From: Candidatus Sulfopaludibacter sp. SbA3
GTDB taxonomy: Bacteria; Acidobacteriota; Terriglobia; Bryobacterales; Bryobacteraceae
Reading direction: 5' to 3'
Assembly: GCA_945890485.1 (NCBI GenBank)
Contig: CAMDCN010000017.1
Coordinates: 100,961-164,960 of the forward strand
DNA: 64,000 bases
Program-made: the position numbers and the translations under genes
Notes under the pieces: model-generated
What the model was told of the DNA's origin: nothing
The model's database searches: none
What the model saw: the letters and a program-made list of their open reading frames with translations, nothing else
Part shown: positions 17,011 through 26,413 of the stretch, piece after piece
How the letters are laid out: every line of letters starts with the position of its first letter
How positions within the stretch are numbered: position 1 is the first letter of the stretch

Positions 17011-18066
17011 TCATGCGAGGGTGGCGGCCGCGGCGGCGACCACGTCTTCATGGGCGATGCCGCGGACGATTTCGGTTTTGCCGATGGCGGTGGCGAGGAC
17101 GAAGTGGGTTTGGCCCTGGATGGTCTTTTTGTCCTTGTAGATGTGGCCGGCGAGGGCTTCGGGGGTAACGCCGGGGACGGGCGGCAGAGGGCCGTAAAGG
17201 TGGATGACGCGGCTGAGTTCGGCGGCGGTGGCCTGGTCGAGGTGGCCGGTGCGGACGGCGAGGTGGCCGGCGGCAATCATGCCATAGGCAACGGCTTCGC
17301 CGTGGAGGAGGACGGAGTAATTCGTCTCTGCTTCGAGGGCGTGGCCGAGGGTGTGGCCGTAATTCAGGATGCGGCGGAGGCCGCCTTCCTTCTCGTCGGC
17401 GGAGACGACGCCGGCTTTGATGCGGACGCTTTCGTCGATGATCTTTTCGAGCACTTCCGGGTGTTGGAGGAGGACGCTGGTCGAGCGTTCGGCGAGAATC
17501 GAGAAGAGTTCAGGGCTAGCGATGATGCCGTGTTTGACGACTTCGAAGAGGCCGGCGCGGTATTCGCGTTCGGGGAGGGAGCGGAGGACGGCGGGGTCGA
17601 TTAAGACGGCGTGGGGCTGGTGGAAGGAGCCGAGGAGGTTCTTGCCCCCGGTGAGATTGACGCCGGTTTTGCCGCCGACGGCGGCGTCGACCTGGGCGAG
17701 GAGGGTGGTGGGGACCTGGATGACGGGGATGCCGCGCATGAAGATGGCGGCGAGGAAGCCGCCGACGTCGCCGCAGATGCCGCCGCCGAAGGCGACGACG
17801 ACGCTGGAGCGATCCGCGCCACGGGCGAGCATTTGGTCGGCGAGCGTTTCGACGACGCTGAGGCGTTTGTTGGGCTCGCCGCCGGGGTAGTGGAGGACCT
17901 CGAAACCGGCCAGGTGGGACGCGTACAACTCGTGGACGTCGGGGGTGGTGACGACGAAAACTTTGCCGGCTTTGGCGGGGAGGAAGTCGCGGATTTGGGC
18001 GCTGATGCCGTTCTGGACGGTGCAGGTGTATGTTTGCGTAGCAGTGGTGACGACGTGGGAAGGCAC
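17011..18066 (-). CDS. aroB: 3-dehydroquinate synthase
   Basis: The GTG at 18066, after AAGGAAATCA, gives 351 residues, the usual size; the frame is open further upstream but that part overlaps nadB. Key stretches are AFGGGICGDVGGFLAAIFMRG (NAD site, GGGxxxDxxGF), TTLLAQVDAAVGGKTGVN, EVVKHGII and the metal ligand region NYGHTLGHALE. It converts DAHP to 3-dehydroquinate, step 2 of the shikimate pathway. The start is 22 bases from the start of divergent nadB, so promoters must overlap. Confidence 0.95.
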   Translation of the reverse strand: MPSHVVTTATQTYTCTVQNGISAQIRDFLPAKAGKVFVVTTPDVHELYASHLAGFEVLHYPGGEPNKRLSVVETLADQMLARGADRSSVVVAFGGGICGDVGGFLAAIFMRGIPVIQVPTTLLAQVDAAVGGKTGVNLTGGKNLLGSFHQPHAVLIDPAVLRSLPEREYRAGLFEVVKHGIIASPELFSILAERSTSVLLQHPEVLEKIIDESVRIKAGVVSADEKEGGLRRILNYGHTLGHALEAETNYSVLLHGEAVAYGMIAAGHLAVRTGHLDQATAAELSRVIHLYGPLPPVPGVTPEALAGHIYKDKKTIQGQTHFVLATAIGKTEIVRGIAHEDVVAAAAATLA

Positions 18067-18088
18067 TGATTTCCTTGTACCATAGGGT

Positions 18089-19579
18089 TTGCGAATCACT
18101 ACTGATTTCCTCGTGATCGGCGCTGGCGTGGCGGGACTACGCGCGGCGATTACTCTGGCCTCCGTCGGCCAGGTGCTTGTTCTGGCCAAGGACACGCTGC
18201 ACGAATCGGCCAGCGAATACGCCCAGGGCGGCATCGCGGCGGCGCTGAGCGACGACGACCAGGTGGCGCTGCATGAGCAGGACACGTTGCAGGCCGGCGA
18301 TGGGCTCTGCGATGTGGAGGCCGTGCGGACGCTGGTGGCTGAAGGGCCGCGCGTGATTGAGGAGCTGCTGGGTTGGGGGGCGGAGTTCGACCGGGAAGGC
18401 GGGGAGTTAGTTTTTGGCCGGGAGGGGGCGCATTCACGGAACAGGATTCTGCATGCGCATGGGGACTCGACGGGACGGGAGATTTCGCGGACGTTGTACC
18501 GGAAGGCGGCGTCGCTGGCGAATGTGCGGTTTTTGAGTTTCGCGGCGGTGACGGACCTGTTGTTGCACGACGGCGAGGTGCGCGGGGCGATGGCGTTTGA
18601 TGCGCGGCATCAGCAGCAGATCCCGATTTACGCTCGCGCGGTGCTGTTGGCGACGGGCGGGCTGGGCCGGGTTTATAAAGAGACGACGAATCCGGATGTG
18701 GCGACCGGCGACGGGGTGGCGATGAGCTACCGGGCCGGGGCGGTGATTAAAGATATCGAGTTTGTGCAGTTTCATCCGACGGCGCTGCATTTGGACGGGG
18801 CTCCGCGGTTTCTGCTTTCCGAGGCGTTGCGGGGGGAAGGCGCGTATCTGCGGAATGCGGCGGGGGAGCGTTTCCAGGACGAGTTGGCGTCGCGGGACGT
18901 GGTGAGCCGGGCGATTGTGCGGGAGATGGCGCGGACGGGTGCGCCGCATATGTTTTTGGACATGACGCACTTTCCACCGGGTGCGATGGAGGCGCATTTT
19001 CCGCGGATTTTTGAGACGTGCCTGTTCTACAAGCTGGATTTGCGGAAGGAGCCAGCGCCGGTGCATCCGGCGGCGCACTATGCGATGGGCGGGGTGCAGA
19101 CGGACCTGAACGGGCAGACGACGGTGCCGCGCTTGTTTGCGGCGGGCGAGGTGGCTTGTACGGGGGTGCATGGCGCGAACCGGTTGGCGAGCAATTCGTT
19201 GCTCGAGGGCGTGGTGTTTGGCGCGCGGGCGGCGGAGGCGATGAAGGGGTTCGATGCGGTGCCGGCCGAGGGGGAGGCTCCGATGCCGGAGATGTTCCCG
19301 GCGATCAGCGAGGCTCATCTGCGGGCGATTGCTTGGGAGTATTGCGGGATTACGCGGGATGGGGCGGGGTTGACGAAGGCGCTGGAGCTGTTCCGGTCGG
19401 TGCCGATTGAGGCGAAGCGGCAGCCGGAGCGGCTTGATTTTGAGTTGCGGAGTTTGCATCAGGTGGCGTTGTTGATTGCCGAGGCGGCGCTGGGCCGGCG
19501 GGAGAGCCGGGGTGGTCACTATCGGAGCGATTTTCCGGAGAAGGGTAATCCGGTGAGTTACTTGTTGAAGCGGACGTAG
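18089..19579 (+). CDS. nadB: L-aspartate oxidase
   Basis: A TTG at 18089 opens the frame (496 residues). Signature stretches are LVIGAGVAGLRAA for FAD, EYAQGGIAAAL, HSRNRILHAHGDSTGREI, FHPTALH, AAHYAMGGVQTD and ANRLASNSLLEGVVFG. The enzyme oxidises aspartate to iminoaspartate, the first step of NAD synthesis; NadA, encoded at 34407-35342, uses the product. Its C-terminus (RESRGGHYRSDFPEKG...) is the first copy of a 174-bp tandem repeat that continues into the intergenic space. The TTG start is set by the 22-base gap to divergent aroB. Confidence 0.95.
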   Translation: MRITTDFLVIGAGVAGLRAAITLASVGQVLVLAKDTLHESASEYAQGGIAAALSDDDQVALHEQDTLQAGDGLCDVEAVRTLVAEGPRVIEELLGWGAEFDREGGELVFGREGAHSRNRILHAHGDSTGREISRTLYRKAASLANVRFLSFAAVTDLLLHDGEVRGAMAFDARHQQQIPIYARAVLLATGGLGRVYKETTNPDVATGDGVAMSYRAGAVIKDIEFVQFHPTALHLDGAPRFLLSEALRGEGAYLRNAAGERFQDELASRDVVSRAIVREMARTGAPHMFLDMTHFPPGAMEAHFPRIFETCLFYKLDLRKEPAPVHPAAHYAMGGVQTDLNGQTTVPRLFAAGEVACTGVHGANRLASNSLLEGVVFGARAAEAMKGFDAVPAEGEAPMPEMFPAISEAHLRAIAWEYCGITRDGAGLTKALELFRSVPIEAKRQPERLDFELRSLHQVALLIAEAALGRRESRGGHYRSDFPEKGNPVSYLLKRT

Positions 19580-20010
19580 GGGCGTTGGTGCCATGGGGTC
19601 ATGCGGATGACCCCTGTCGCATTGCGCTGGGCGGGTTTTGGTTGGGGCCGCCCGGAAGGTCAGGCGTTGGGCCAAAGAGAGCCGGGGTGGCACTATCGGA
19701 GCGATTTTCCGGAGAAGGGCAATCCGGTGAGTTATTTGTTGAAGCGGACGTAGGGGCGTTGGTGCCGTGGGGGCATGCGGATGGCCCTTGTCGGACTGCG
19801 CTGGGCGGGTTTTGGTTGGGGCCGCCAGGAAGGTCAGGCGTTGGGCCAAAGAGAGCCGGGGTGGCACTATCGGAGCGATTTTCCGGAGAAGGGCTATCCG
19901 GTGAGTTACTTGTTGAAGCGGACGTAGGGGCGTTGGTGCCGTGGGGGTATGCGGTTGGTACCTGCCGGACTGCGCTGGGCTGGTTTGGCGAGGGCCTCCC
20001 GGAAGCTCAG
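19483..20010 (+). repeat. three tandem copies of a 174-175-bp unit derived from the nadB 3' end
   Basis: A unit of about 174 bases, running from the last codons of nadB through 80-90 bases of its downstream region, occurs three times. The GAGCCGGGG anchor of each copy is at 19504, 19679 and 19853. Copy 1 carries the functional nadB terminus; copies 2 and 3 differ by a few substitutions and lack one T near their start (GGTGGCAC for GGTGGTCAC), which shifts the frame against nadB. The period is a multiple of three, which keeps one spurious frame open. The third copy decays after about 20000. This fits unequal tandem duplication. Confidence 0.93.
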
Positions 20011-20252
20011 GAGGACGACGAGGTGAGCCGGTGGGCGTTGGTCCGGCGGAGACATGGGGATCTTGCAGTTTGGCGGCGAGGCTCATCTGTTGGCTCGGAT
20101 CCTCGAGCCGGCCAGGCTGCCTTCGAGATGTGCAGTGCGGAGCAAGGGCGTTCCGGACTACTGAGGCGGTGATCGCGGCGTTCGTCCCGCTGGGGGCACA
20201 GGACGTACCGAAAGGCTGGATCTGGCCGGGGCGCTGCGGGCATACTGCCGGT
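20011..20252. other. region between the repeat and the dehydrogenase gene, no gene found
   Basis: About 240 bases follow the repeat before the dehydrogenase ATG. They must hold its promoter and ribosome site. The frame open from 19585 through here is a product of repeat periodicity and GC content. No hairpin or tRNA-like fold is apparent. Confidence 0.4.
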
Positions 20253-21956
20253 ATGCGAGCTCTGATTTGGCTGGTTTTTGCGGCGGTGGGTTGCGCGGGG
20301 GAGTACTCGCCTCTACGGCAGGTGAACGCGGGGAACGTGGGCAAGCTGCGACAGGCTTGGGTGTATCGGACGGGCGAGTCGCTGCAGGCTTTGCCGGGCG
20401 GGGGACGGCCGCCGGCGTTCGAGGCGACGGCGGTGTATGCGCATGGCTTGCTTTATATCTCGTCGCCGTTTGGGAAGGTGGTGGCTTTGGAGCCGGAGTC
20501 AGGCAGGGTGCGGTGGGAGCGGCAGATCGCGATCGACCGAAAGGGGAACTATGGGGATTTTGCCAGCCGGGGGGTGGCGGTCTGGCGTGACCGGATTTTT
20601 GTGGCGACGATCGACGCGAAGCTGGTGGCATTGGACGCGTTGACCGGGGCGCCGAGCGTAGGGTTCGTTGCGCCGGACTTGAAGCTGGGGTTGGTTCGGG
20701 GGCCGGAGTATAGCGGGGAGTACGAGCAGACTTCGCCGCCGGCGGTGATTGGGGACTTGGTAATTACGGGGTCGGCAGTGGCGGACAACCATCGGGCGGA
20801 TTCGCCGACGGGGGAGGTTCGCGCGTGGGATGCGCGGACCGGGAAGCTGGTTTGGACATGGCACCCGACAGGCGGCAAGACGGGCGGGGCGAATGCGTGG
20901 AGCTTGATCCGGTTGGACGCGGCGCGGGGATTGGTGTTTGTGCCGACGGGGTCGGCGAGCCCGGACTACTTTGGCGGAGAGCGGCCGGGGGAGAACAAGT
21001 GGGCGAATTCGGTGGTGGCTTTGGAGGCGAAGACGGGCAAGTTGCAGTGGGGCTTTCAGACGGTACACCACGATATTTGGGACTACGACGTGGCGAGCCC
21101 GCCGGAGCTGTACACCGTGGGGGGCCGGGCGGCGGTGGCGGTGGGGTCGAAGACGGGGCATGTGTTTTTGCTGGACCGGGTGACGGGGAAGCCTTTATTT
21201 CCGGTGGAGGAGCGGGCGGTTCCGCGGACGGAATTGGAGAACGCGTCGCCGACGCAGCCGTTCCCGTCGAAGCCGCCGTCGCTGGTTCCGCAACGGTTTG
21301 AGGCGGCGAACGCGGCTTGCGCGGAATGGGCGGCGAAGCTGCGGAACGAGGGGATGTTTACGCCGCCTTCGGTGCAGGGATCGTTGATTCTGCCGGGGAA
21401 TATTGGCGGGCTGCATTGGGGCGGGTTGGCTTGGAGCCCGGCGGAGAGTTTGTTGATTGCTCCGGTGAATAACTTGCCGGCGGTAATCCGGTTGATTCCC
21501 CGGGCGGAGTTTTCGAAAGAGAAGGGCCGGCGGTTGCAAGGGGTGGAGATGACTTCGCAGCGGGGGGCGGCCTTCGGCATGTCGCGGGAGTTGATGCGGG
21601 GGGCGGATGGGTTGCCTTGTGGGAAGGGGCCATATGGGTCGCTAGTGGCGGTGGATACGGTTTCGGGGGAGATCCGGTGGTCGACGGCGCTGGCCTCGAT
21701 CAATCTGGGCGGGCCGTTGGCTACGGCGGGGGGACTGGTGTTTCTGGGGGCGACGCTGGATCCGTTTCTGAAAGCGTATGAAACGAAGACGGGGCGGGAG
21801 GTGTGGCGCGGGGCACTGCCGGCGAGCGCGCGGTCGACACCGATGAGCTTTTCGCATCAGGGGAAGCAGTACATCGTGATTGCGGCCGGGGGGCATGATC
21901 CGTCGCTGGGGCCGTTGGATAATGCGATGGTGGCGTTTGCGCTTGATGACCAATAG
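20253..21956 (+). CDS. PQQ-dependent dehydrogenase (quinoprotein, glucose/quinate/alcohol-dehydrogenase-like)
   Basis: From the ATG at 20253 the product has 567 residues. It starts MRALIWLVFAAVGCAGEYS, a signal with a lipobox-like AVGC, so it is probably a periplasmic lipoprotein. WD-like beta-propeller blades with PQQ repeats follow: SGRVRWERQIAI, WDARTGKLVWTWHPTGGKTG, LEAKTGKLQWGFQTVHHDIWDYD, GSKTGHVFLLDRVTGKPLFPVEE, VDTVSGEIRWSTALAS and KTGREVWRGALPAS. The HHDIWDYD stretch is characteristic of membrane-type glucose/quinate dehydrogenases. It oxidises a sugar or alcohol in the periplasm and passes electrons to the respiratory quinone. The substrate cannot be read from sequence. The histidine-kinase gene overlaps its 3' end. 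Confidence 0.88.
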   Translation: MRALIWLVFAAVGCAGEYSPLRQVNAGNVGKLRQAWVYRTGESLQALPGGGRPPAFEATAVYAHGLLYISSPFGKVVALEPESGRVRWERQIAIDRKGNYGDFASRGVAVWRDRIFVATIDAKLVALDALTGAPSVGFVAPDLKLGLVRGPEYSGEYEQTSPPAVIGDLVITGSAVADNHRADSPTGEVRAWDARTGKLVWTWHPTGGKTGGANAWSLIRLDAARGLVFVPTGSASPDYFGGERPGENKWANSVVALEAKTGKLQWGFQTVHHDIWDYDVASPPELYTVGGRAAVAVGSKTGHVFLLDRVTGKPLFPVEERAVPRTELENASPTQPFPSKPPSLVPQRFEAANAACAEWAAKLRNEGMFTPPSVQGSLILPGNIGGLHWGGLAWSPAESLLIAPVNNLPAVIRLIPRAEFSKEKGRRLQGVEMTSQRGAAFGMSRELMRGADGLPCGKGPYGSLVAVDTVSGEIRWSTALASINLGGPLATAGGLVFLGATLDPFLKAYETKTGREVWRGALPASARSTPMSFSHQGKQYIVIAAGGHDPSLGPLDNAMVAFALDDQ

Positions 21957-22902
21957 ACGGTGGATCTTCGCGCTGTTTACGGCTGTCGGGCTGCTGCACT
22001 TTGTGTATCGGGCGCTCGAGAACGTGGTAAGCGGGGAGCCTTCGCGCTGGCCGCGCGTTTTGGCGGAGGAGATGTCGGGGGCCTATGGCGCCATGGTGAT
22101 GATTCCGTGGGTGCTCTGGGTGCTTGGGCGAGGCCGTTGGTGGTGGCACTTGCCGGGCGTGGTGGTCTATTCGGGGGTGAAGACCTCGCTGATGTGGGGG
22201 GCACGGGAGTTGGCGTTCTGGGGGAACTACGACTATGGGCTGATGCCGTTGCGGTATCTGATGGAGTTTCCGGTGGACGTGATCGGCTACGCGATTACGG
22301 CGGGGGCGGCGGTGTTTTTGCAGCGGCAGAGTGAGATGGAGCGGATTAAGCTGGAGAACCTGAATTTGCAGTTGCAGCCGCATTTTCTCTTTAACGCCAT
22401 GAACGCCGTTTCGGCGACGGTCTACGAGGACCCGCGGCGGGCTGATTTGATGCTGAGCCGGTTGGCGGAGTATTTGCGGCGGACGTTGCAGCGGGGCGAT
22501 GCGGCGGAGGCGCCGCTGGAGCAGGAGTTGGAGATGCTGGAGGTTTATCTCGACGTGATGCGGGCCCGGTTCGAAGGAGGCCTGGCGGTGAGCGTGGTGG
22601 TGGACCCGGCGGCGAAGGGGGCAATGGTGCCGCAGGGGCTACTGCAGCCGGTGGTGGAGAATGCGATCCGGCATGGCGGGGCGGGAAAGGTGGAGATCCG
22701 GATTGCGCGGGAGGGCGGGCAGTTGCGGGTGCGGGTGACGGATGAGGGGCGGGGCGAGGGCGGGCAGGGGCTGGGGATTGGGCTGAAGAACACGCAGGAG
22801 CGGCTGCGGCACTTGTACGGCGGGGCGGGACAGGTGAGCCTGGTGCGGCGGGGCGAAGGGACGGAGGTGTCGGTTGGAATTCCGTGTCGTCTTGGTGGAT
22901 GA
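21946..22902 (+). CDS. LytS-type sensor histidine kinase
   Basis: The start overlaps the stop of the dehydrogenase by 11 bases. The product (318 residues) has four or five N-terminal hydrophobic segments (including WIFALFTAVGLLHFVY, AYGAMVMIPWVLWVLG, LPGVVVYSGVKTSL) and then the LytS-type kinase core: LQPHFLFNAMNAVSATV with the phosphoacceptor histidine, VVENAIRHGG (N box), and GLGIGLKNTQERLRHLYGG (G box). Kinases of this class phosphorylate a LytTR regulator, encoded by the next gene with a 29-base overlap. The signal is unknown. Confidence 0.9.
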   Translation: MTNRRWIFALFTAVGLLHFVYRALENVVSGEPSRWPRVLAEEMSGAYGAMVMIPWVLWVLGRGRWWWHLPGVVVYSGVKTSLMWGARELAFWGNYDYGLMPLRYLMEFPVDVIGYAITAGAAVFLQRQSEMERIKLENLNLQLQPHFLFNAMNAVSATVYEDPRRADLMLSRLAEYLRRTLQRGDAAEAPLEQELEMLEVYLDVMRARFEGGLAVSVVVDPAAKGAMVPQGLLQPVVENAIRHGGAGKVEIRIAREGGQLRVRVTDEGRGEGGQGLGIGLKNTQERLRHLYGGAGQVSLVRRGEGTEVSVGIPCRLGG

Positions 22903-23572
22903 CGAGCCGCCGGCGCGGAAGAAGCTGCGGCATTTGTTGAGCGCGCATCCGGATTTCCGGGTGGTGGGCGAGGCGGGGACGTTCGAGGAGGCGCAGACGG
23001 TATTGGCGGCGGAGCGGCCGGACGTCGTGTTTCTCGATATCCAGTTAGGGGCGCGGAACGGGATGGAGTTGGCGGCGGGCTTGGGGGAGGCGGCGGTGGT
23101 TTTCGTGACGGCGTACGACCAGTACGCGGCGCAGGCGTTCCGGGTGCAGGCGTTTGACTATCTGCTGAAGCCTGTCGCGCCGGACGTGTTCGATGAGCTG
23201 CTGGTGCGGCTGCGGGCGCGGGCGGCGACGTATTTGAAGCGGTTTCTCGTCGAGGGGCGGCCGGGGACGGTGGAGTTCGTGGCCGTCGAGGACGTGGACT
23301 GGTTTGAATCGGCGCGGAACTACGTGGTGCTGCATTGCGGGGCGGAGACGCATATCATCCGCAGTTCGCTGGATGCGGTACAGCGGCGGCTGGACCCGGG
23401 GGCGTTCGCGCGGGCGAACCGGTCGGCGATTGTGAACGTGGCGGCGATTGCGTGTTTGCGACCGTGGACGAATGGCGAGTTTAAGATCCAGTTGCGGACG
23501 GGCGAGGAAATTCCGTGGAGCCGACGGTATGTTTCGGCGGCGCTCGCGGCGCTGTTGGGCGAGGCACGGTAG
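22874..23572 (+). CDS. LytTR-type response regulator
   Basis: The TTG at 22874, inside the end of the kinase gene, gives 232 residues. A receiver domain (VVLVDDEPPARKKL, phosphoacceptor Asp in DVVFLDIQLG, VTAYDQYAAQAF, YLLKPVA) is followed by a LytTR DNA-binding domain (VDWFESARNYVVLH, HIIRSSLDAVQRRL, ARANRSAIVNVAAI). It is the partner of the preceding kinase and controls transcription. Targets are unknown; the coupled dehydrogenase is a natural candidate. Confidence 0.93.
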   Translation: MEFRVVLVDDEPPARKKLRHLLSAHPDFRVVGEAGTFEEAQTVLAAERPDVVFLDIQLGARNGMELAAGLGEAAVVFVTAYDQYAAQAFRVQAFDYLLKPVAPDVFDELLVRLRARAATYLKRFLVEGRPGTVEFVAVEDVDWFESARNYVVLHCGAETHIIRSSLDAVQRRLDPGAFARANRSAIVNVAAIACLRPWTNGEFKIQLRTGEEIPWSRRYVSAALAALLGEAR

Positions 23573-23575
23573 AAT
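23570..23575 (+). promoter_or_regulatory. candidate -10 box of hslV, short leader
   Basis: TAGAAT at 23570-23575 lies 14 bases before the hslV ATG, so the transcript would have a leader of about 8 bases, similar to aroA. No convincing -35 is seen. Confidence 0.3.
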
Positions 23576-23589
23576 AAGAGCTTAGATTC

Positions 23590-24129
23590 ATGTCTCAACG
23601 GATTCGATCGACGACGGTCCTGGCGGTTCGCCGGGGAGGAAAGGTCGTCATGGCGGCCGATGGTCAGGTAACCATGGGCTCGGAAGTGCTCAAGGGTAAC
23701 GCCAAGAAACTGCGCAAGCTGTACAACGGCCGGATCATGGCCGGATTTGCCGGTTCAACGGCGGATGCCTTTTCGCTGTTTGCCCGCTTTGAAACCAAGC
23801 TCGAACAGCATAACGGCAAGCTGGACCGCGCCGTGGTGGAGCTGGCCAAAGATTGGCGGACCGACAAGGTGTTGCGCCATTTGGAAGCGCTGCTGCTGGT
23901 GGCGGACAACGACAAGATCTATTTGCTGGGCGGGAACGGCGACGTGATTGAGCCAGACGATGACGTGATGGCGATCGGCTCCGGCGGGTCTTTTGCGCGT
24001 TGCTCGGCGATTGCGCTGCTTGAAAACACCGAGCTTTCGGCGCGGCAGATTGTCGAGAAGGCGATGAAAATTGCGGGCGATACCTGCATCTACACGAACC
24101 ACTCGTTCGTGTTTGAGGAGTTGGACTAA
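23590..24129 (+). CDS. hslV: ATP-dependent protease peptidase subunit HslV (ClpQ)
   Basis: The 179-residue product has the HslV core: [21 protein letters not shown] (split as [12 protein letters not shown] and KVVMAADGQ), [34 protein letters not shown] and AIGSGGSFA. The catalytic threonine is residue 8, after the short propeptide MSQRIRS, which must be removed. Twelve subunits form the double ring capped by HslU. The stop TAA overlaps the hslU ATG (TAATG), so the two are translated together. Confidence 0.96.
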   Translation: MSQRIRSTTVLAVRRGGKVVMAADGQVTMGSEVLKGNAKKLRKLYNGRIMAGFAGSTADAFSLFARFETKLEQHNGKLDRAVVELAKDWRTDKVLRHLEALLLVADNDKIYLLGGNGDVIEPDDDVMAIGSGGSFARCSAIALLENTELSARQIVEKAMKIAGDTCIYTNHSFVFEELD

Positions 24130-25499
24130 TGGTGATCTACCTCCCGCAACACGGCGCGCATAGCGATGGCGAATCGCCGTTGCTGGATGAGTTGACCCCT
24201 CGCGAGATTGTTCGCGAGCTCGATAAATACGTGATTGGACAGGCCGACGCGAAGAAGGCCGTGGCGATTGCGCTGCGGAACCGCGTGCGGCGGCAGAAGC
24301 TGGATCCGGACATGGCGGACGACGTCATGCCGAAGAACATCCTGATGATCGGGTCGACCGGCGTCGGCAAGACGGAGATTGCGCGGCGGCTGGCGAAGCT
24401 GGCGAATTCGCCGTTTCTGAAGGTGGAAGCGAGCAAATTCACGGAAGTGGGCTATGTGGGCCGGGACGTGGAGTCGATGATCCGCGACCTGGTCGAGATC
24501 GCGATGGACATGGTGCGGGAGGAGCGGCTGGACGAAGTGGCCGACCGCGCCGAGCGCCACGCCGAAGACCGGTTGCTGGAACTGCTGATGCCGCCGCAGC
24601 CGGACGAAGCTACGGAGACGGCGGAGAAGACGCGGGAGAAGCTACGCGACAAGTTCCGGGCCGGGAAGCTGGACGATAAGCAGGTGGAGATCGACGTGAA
24701 GGACCGGGGGCCGACGATCGAGTTCGGCGGCGGGCCCGGGCCGGACGAGATGGACGTCAGCCTGAAAGAGTTCTTGCCCGCGCTGTTCGGCAATCGGACG
24801 AAGAAGCGGAAGATGCGCGTCAGCGAAGCGTTCGATTATCTGGTGGATGAAGAGGAGCAGAAGCTCATCGACATGGACCAGGTGCAGCGCGTGGCCATTG
24901 AACGCGTGGAGCGCAATGGCATGATCTTCCTCGACGAAATCGACAAGATTGCCGGGCGCGAAGGCGGCCAGGGGCCGGACGTGAGCCGGGAGGGCGTGCA
25001 GCGGGACATTCTGCCGATTGTGGAAGGCACGACGGTGAATACGCGGTACGGGTTCGTGCGGACGGACCACATTCTGTTCATTGCCGCCGGGGCGTTTCAT
25101 GTTTCGAAGCCGAGCGATCTGATTCCGGAGCTGCAGGGGCGGTTCCCGATCCGGGTGGAGCTGAAGTCGCTGACGGAAGCCGATTTTATTCGGATCCTGA
25201 AAGAGCCGAAGAACGCGCTGATTAAGCAGAGCCAGGCGCTGCTGGATACCGAAGGCATCAAGCTGAGCTTTACCGACGATGCGTTGGTGGAGTTGGCGCG
25301 GTGCGCGGCGCAGGTGAACGCGCAGGCGGAGAACATTGGCGCGCGGCGGCTGCATACGATTCTCGAGAAGGTGCTTGAAGAGATCAGCTTTGAGGGGCCG
25401 GACCTGAAGAAGAAGACGGTGAAGATTGACGCCGAGTACGTGAAAAAGCAGTTGGCGGACATCATCAAAGATCAGGATCTGAGCCGGTATATTCTCTGA
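24129..25499 (+). CDS. hslU: ATP-dependent protease ATPase subunit HslU (ClpY)
   Basis: The 456-residue AAA+ ATPase has the Walker A motif GSTGVGKTE near residue 75, an I-domain (about 110-240), the Walker B motif [10 protein letters not shown] and the sensor-2 region [15 protein letters not shown]. The C-terminus (DLSRYIL) is the HslV-activating tail ending in Ile-Leu. It unfolds substrates and feeds them into HslV. The start overlaps the hslV stop, and the stop overlaps the next ATG (TGATG at 25497-25501), giving a coupled operon. Confidence 0.97.
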   Translation: MVIYLPQHGAHSDGESPLLDELTPREIVRELDKYVIGQADAKKAVAIALRNRVRRQKLDPDMADDVMPKNILMIGSTGVGKTEIARRLAKLANSPFLKVEASKFTEVGYVGRDVESMIRDLVEIAMDMVREERLDEVADRAERHAEDRLLELLMPPQPDEATETAEKTREKLRDKFRAGKLDDKQVEIDVKDRGPTIEFGGGPGPDEMDVSLKEFLPALFGNRTKKRKMRVSEAFDYLVDEEEQKLIDMDQVQRVAIERVERNGMIFLDEIDKIAGREGGQGPDVSREGVQRDILPIVEGTTVNTRYGFVRTDHILFIAAGAFHVSKPSDLIPELQGRFPIRVELKSLTEADFIRILKEPKNALIKQSQALLDTEGIKLSFTDDALVELARCAAQVNAQAENIGARRLHTILEKVLEEISFEGPDLKKKTVKIDAEYVKKQLADIIKDQDLSRYIL

Positions 25500-26413
25500 T
25501 GCGTGGGTCTTTCATGCAGGGGCCGGCGATCCTCCTGCTTTGTGGCTGGCTTGTAGGTTGCGGGTACATTGGCGACCCGCAGCCGCCGGCGCTGAACATT
25601 CCACTGCCGATCTTGGATTTGCAGGCGGAGCAGGTGGGCGGGAAGATCAAGCTGCGGTTTACGATTCCGGATTTGACGACGGAACAGTTGCCGGTGACGG
25701 ACGTGACGGTGGACCTGCGGGGCGCGGATCAGCCGATTCCGGTGGCGGCGCGGGCGCCGGGCATGGTGGAGGCGGAGACGCCGGTGGCCGCGGGCTGGGT
25801 GGGTCAAGAGGTCGCGTTTATGGTGCGGCTGCAGAATGCGAAGGGGCGGTATTCGGCTTGGTCGAACCAGGTGGTGCGGCGGGTGGCGGCGCCGGTGGCG
25901 ACGCCGGGCGCGTTTACGGCGAAGCCGGTGCAGAACGGGATGGCGCTGGCGTGGACGGGTGCGGGGGAGACGTGGCTGGTGTTCCGGGATGGGGCGCAGG
26001 TGGCTTCCGTGGCTAAGCCGGAATACCTCGATGCCGCGGTGGAAGTGGGGAAGAGCTATCGGTATCAGGTGCAGGCGTCCGTGAAAGCGGGCGAGGGCGT
26101 GGCGGTGAGTGAGCGGACGGCGGAGGTGGCGGTGACGCACGCGGATACGTTCCCCCCGGCGGAGCTTGTGGGCCTGAACGTGATTGCCAGCACGAACGCG
26201 AACGAGCTTTCGTGGGAGCGCAGCACAGAGACCGATTTGAAGCATTACCGGGTTTGGCGGGACGGGCAGATACTGGCCGACGCCGTGGACGTGCCCGCGT
26301 ATACTGACCGTACGGCGGAAAGCGGGAAGAAGTATAGCTATGCCGTCTCGGCCGTAGACGCCTACGGCAACGAAAGTCCGAAATCGCAACCAGTGGAGAT
26401 CACAACGCCGTGA
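25499..26413 (+). CDS. lipoprotein with fibronectin-type-III-like domains
   Basis: The 304-residue protein starts [20 protein letters not shown], and LVGC is a lipobox, with the modified Cys near residue 20. Two FN3-like repeats follow; the second half has typical strands (TEDLKHYRVWRDGQ-like TDLKHYRVWRDGQ, SGKKYSYAVSAVDAYGNESPK). It is anchored to a membrane by lipid. Its function is unknown. It lies in the hslVU-fsa run with overlaps on both sides (TGATG before, GTGA after), so it is transcribed with them, although no functional link to the protease is known. Confidence 0.82.
   Translation: MRGSFMQGPAILLLCGWLVGCGYIGDPQPPALNIPLPILDLQAEQVGGKIKLRFTIPDLTTEQLPVTDVTVDLRGADQPIPVAARAPGMVEAETPVAAGWVGQEVAFMVRLQNAKGRYSAWSNQVVRRVAAPVATPGAFTAKPVQNGMALAWTGAGETWLVFRDGAQVASVAKPEYLDAAVEVGKSYRYQVQASVKAGEGVAVSERTAEVAVTHADTFPPAELVGLNVIASTNANELSWERSTETDLKHYRVWRDGQILADAVDVPAYTDRTAESGKKYSYAVSAVDAYGNESPKSQPVEITTP

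Noticed and set aside
19483..20010. A CRISPR array in the repetitive stretch
   Set aside because: Units are 174 bases, adjacent and continuous with nadB, without short repeats separated by unique spacers. No other array was seen in the window.
19585..20172. 195-codon plus-strand frame through the repeat with 58-residue periods
   Set aside because: The periodicity follows the DNA repeat; the sequence is nadB 3' end out of frame, so a repeat protein is not credible.
18434..20344. Long open frame of 636 codons on the complement of nadB and the repeat
   Set aside because: Rich in Arg, Pro and His as shadow frames of high-GC genes are; it crosses nadB with its clear motifs, and the repeat of 174 (a multiple of three) merely extends it.
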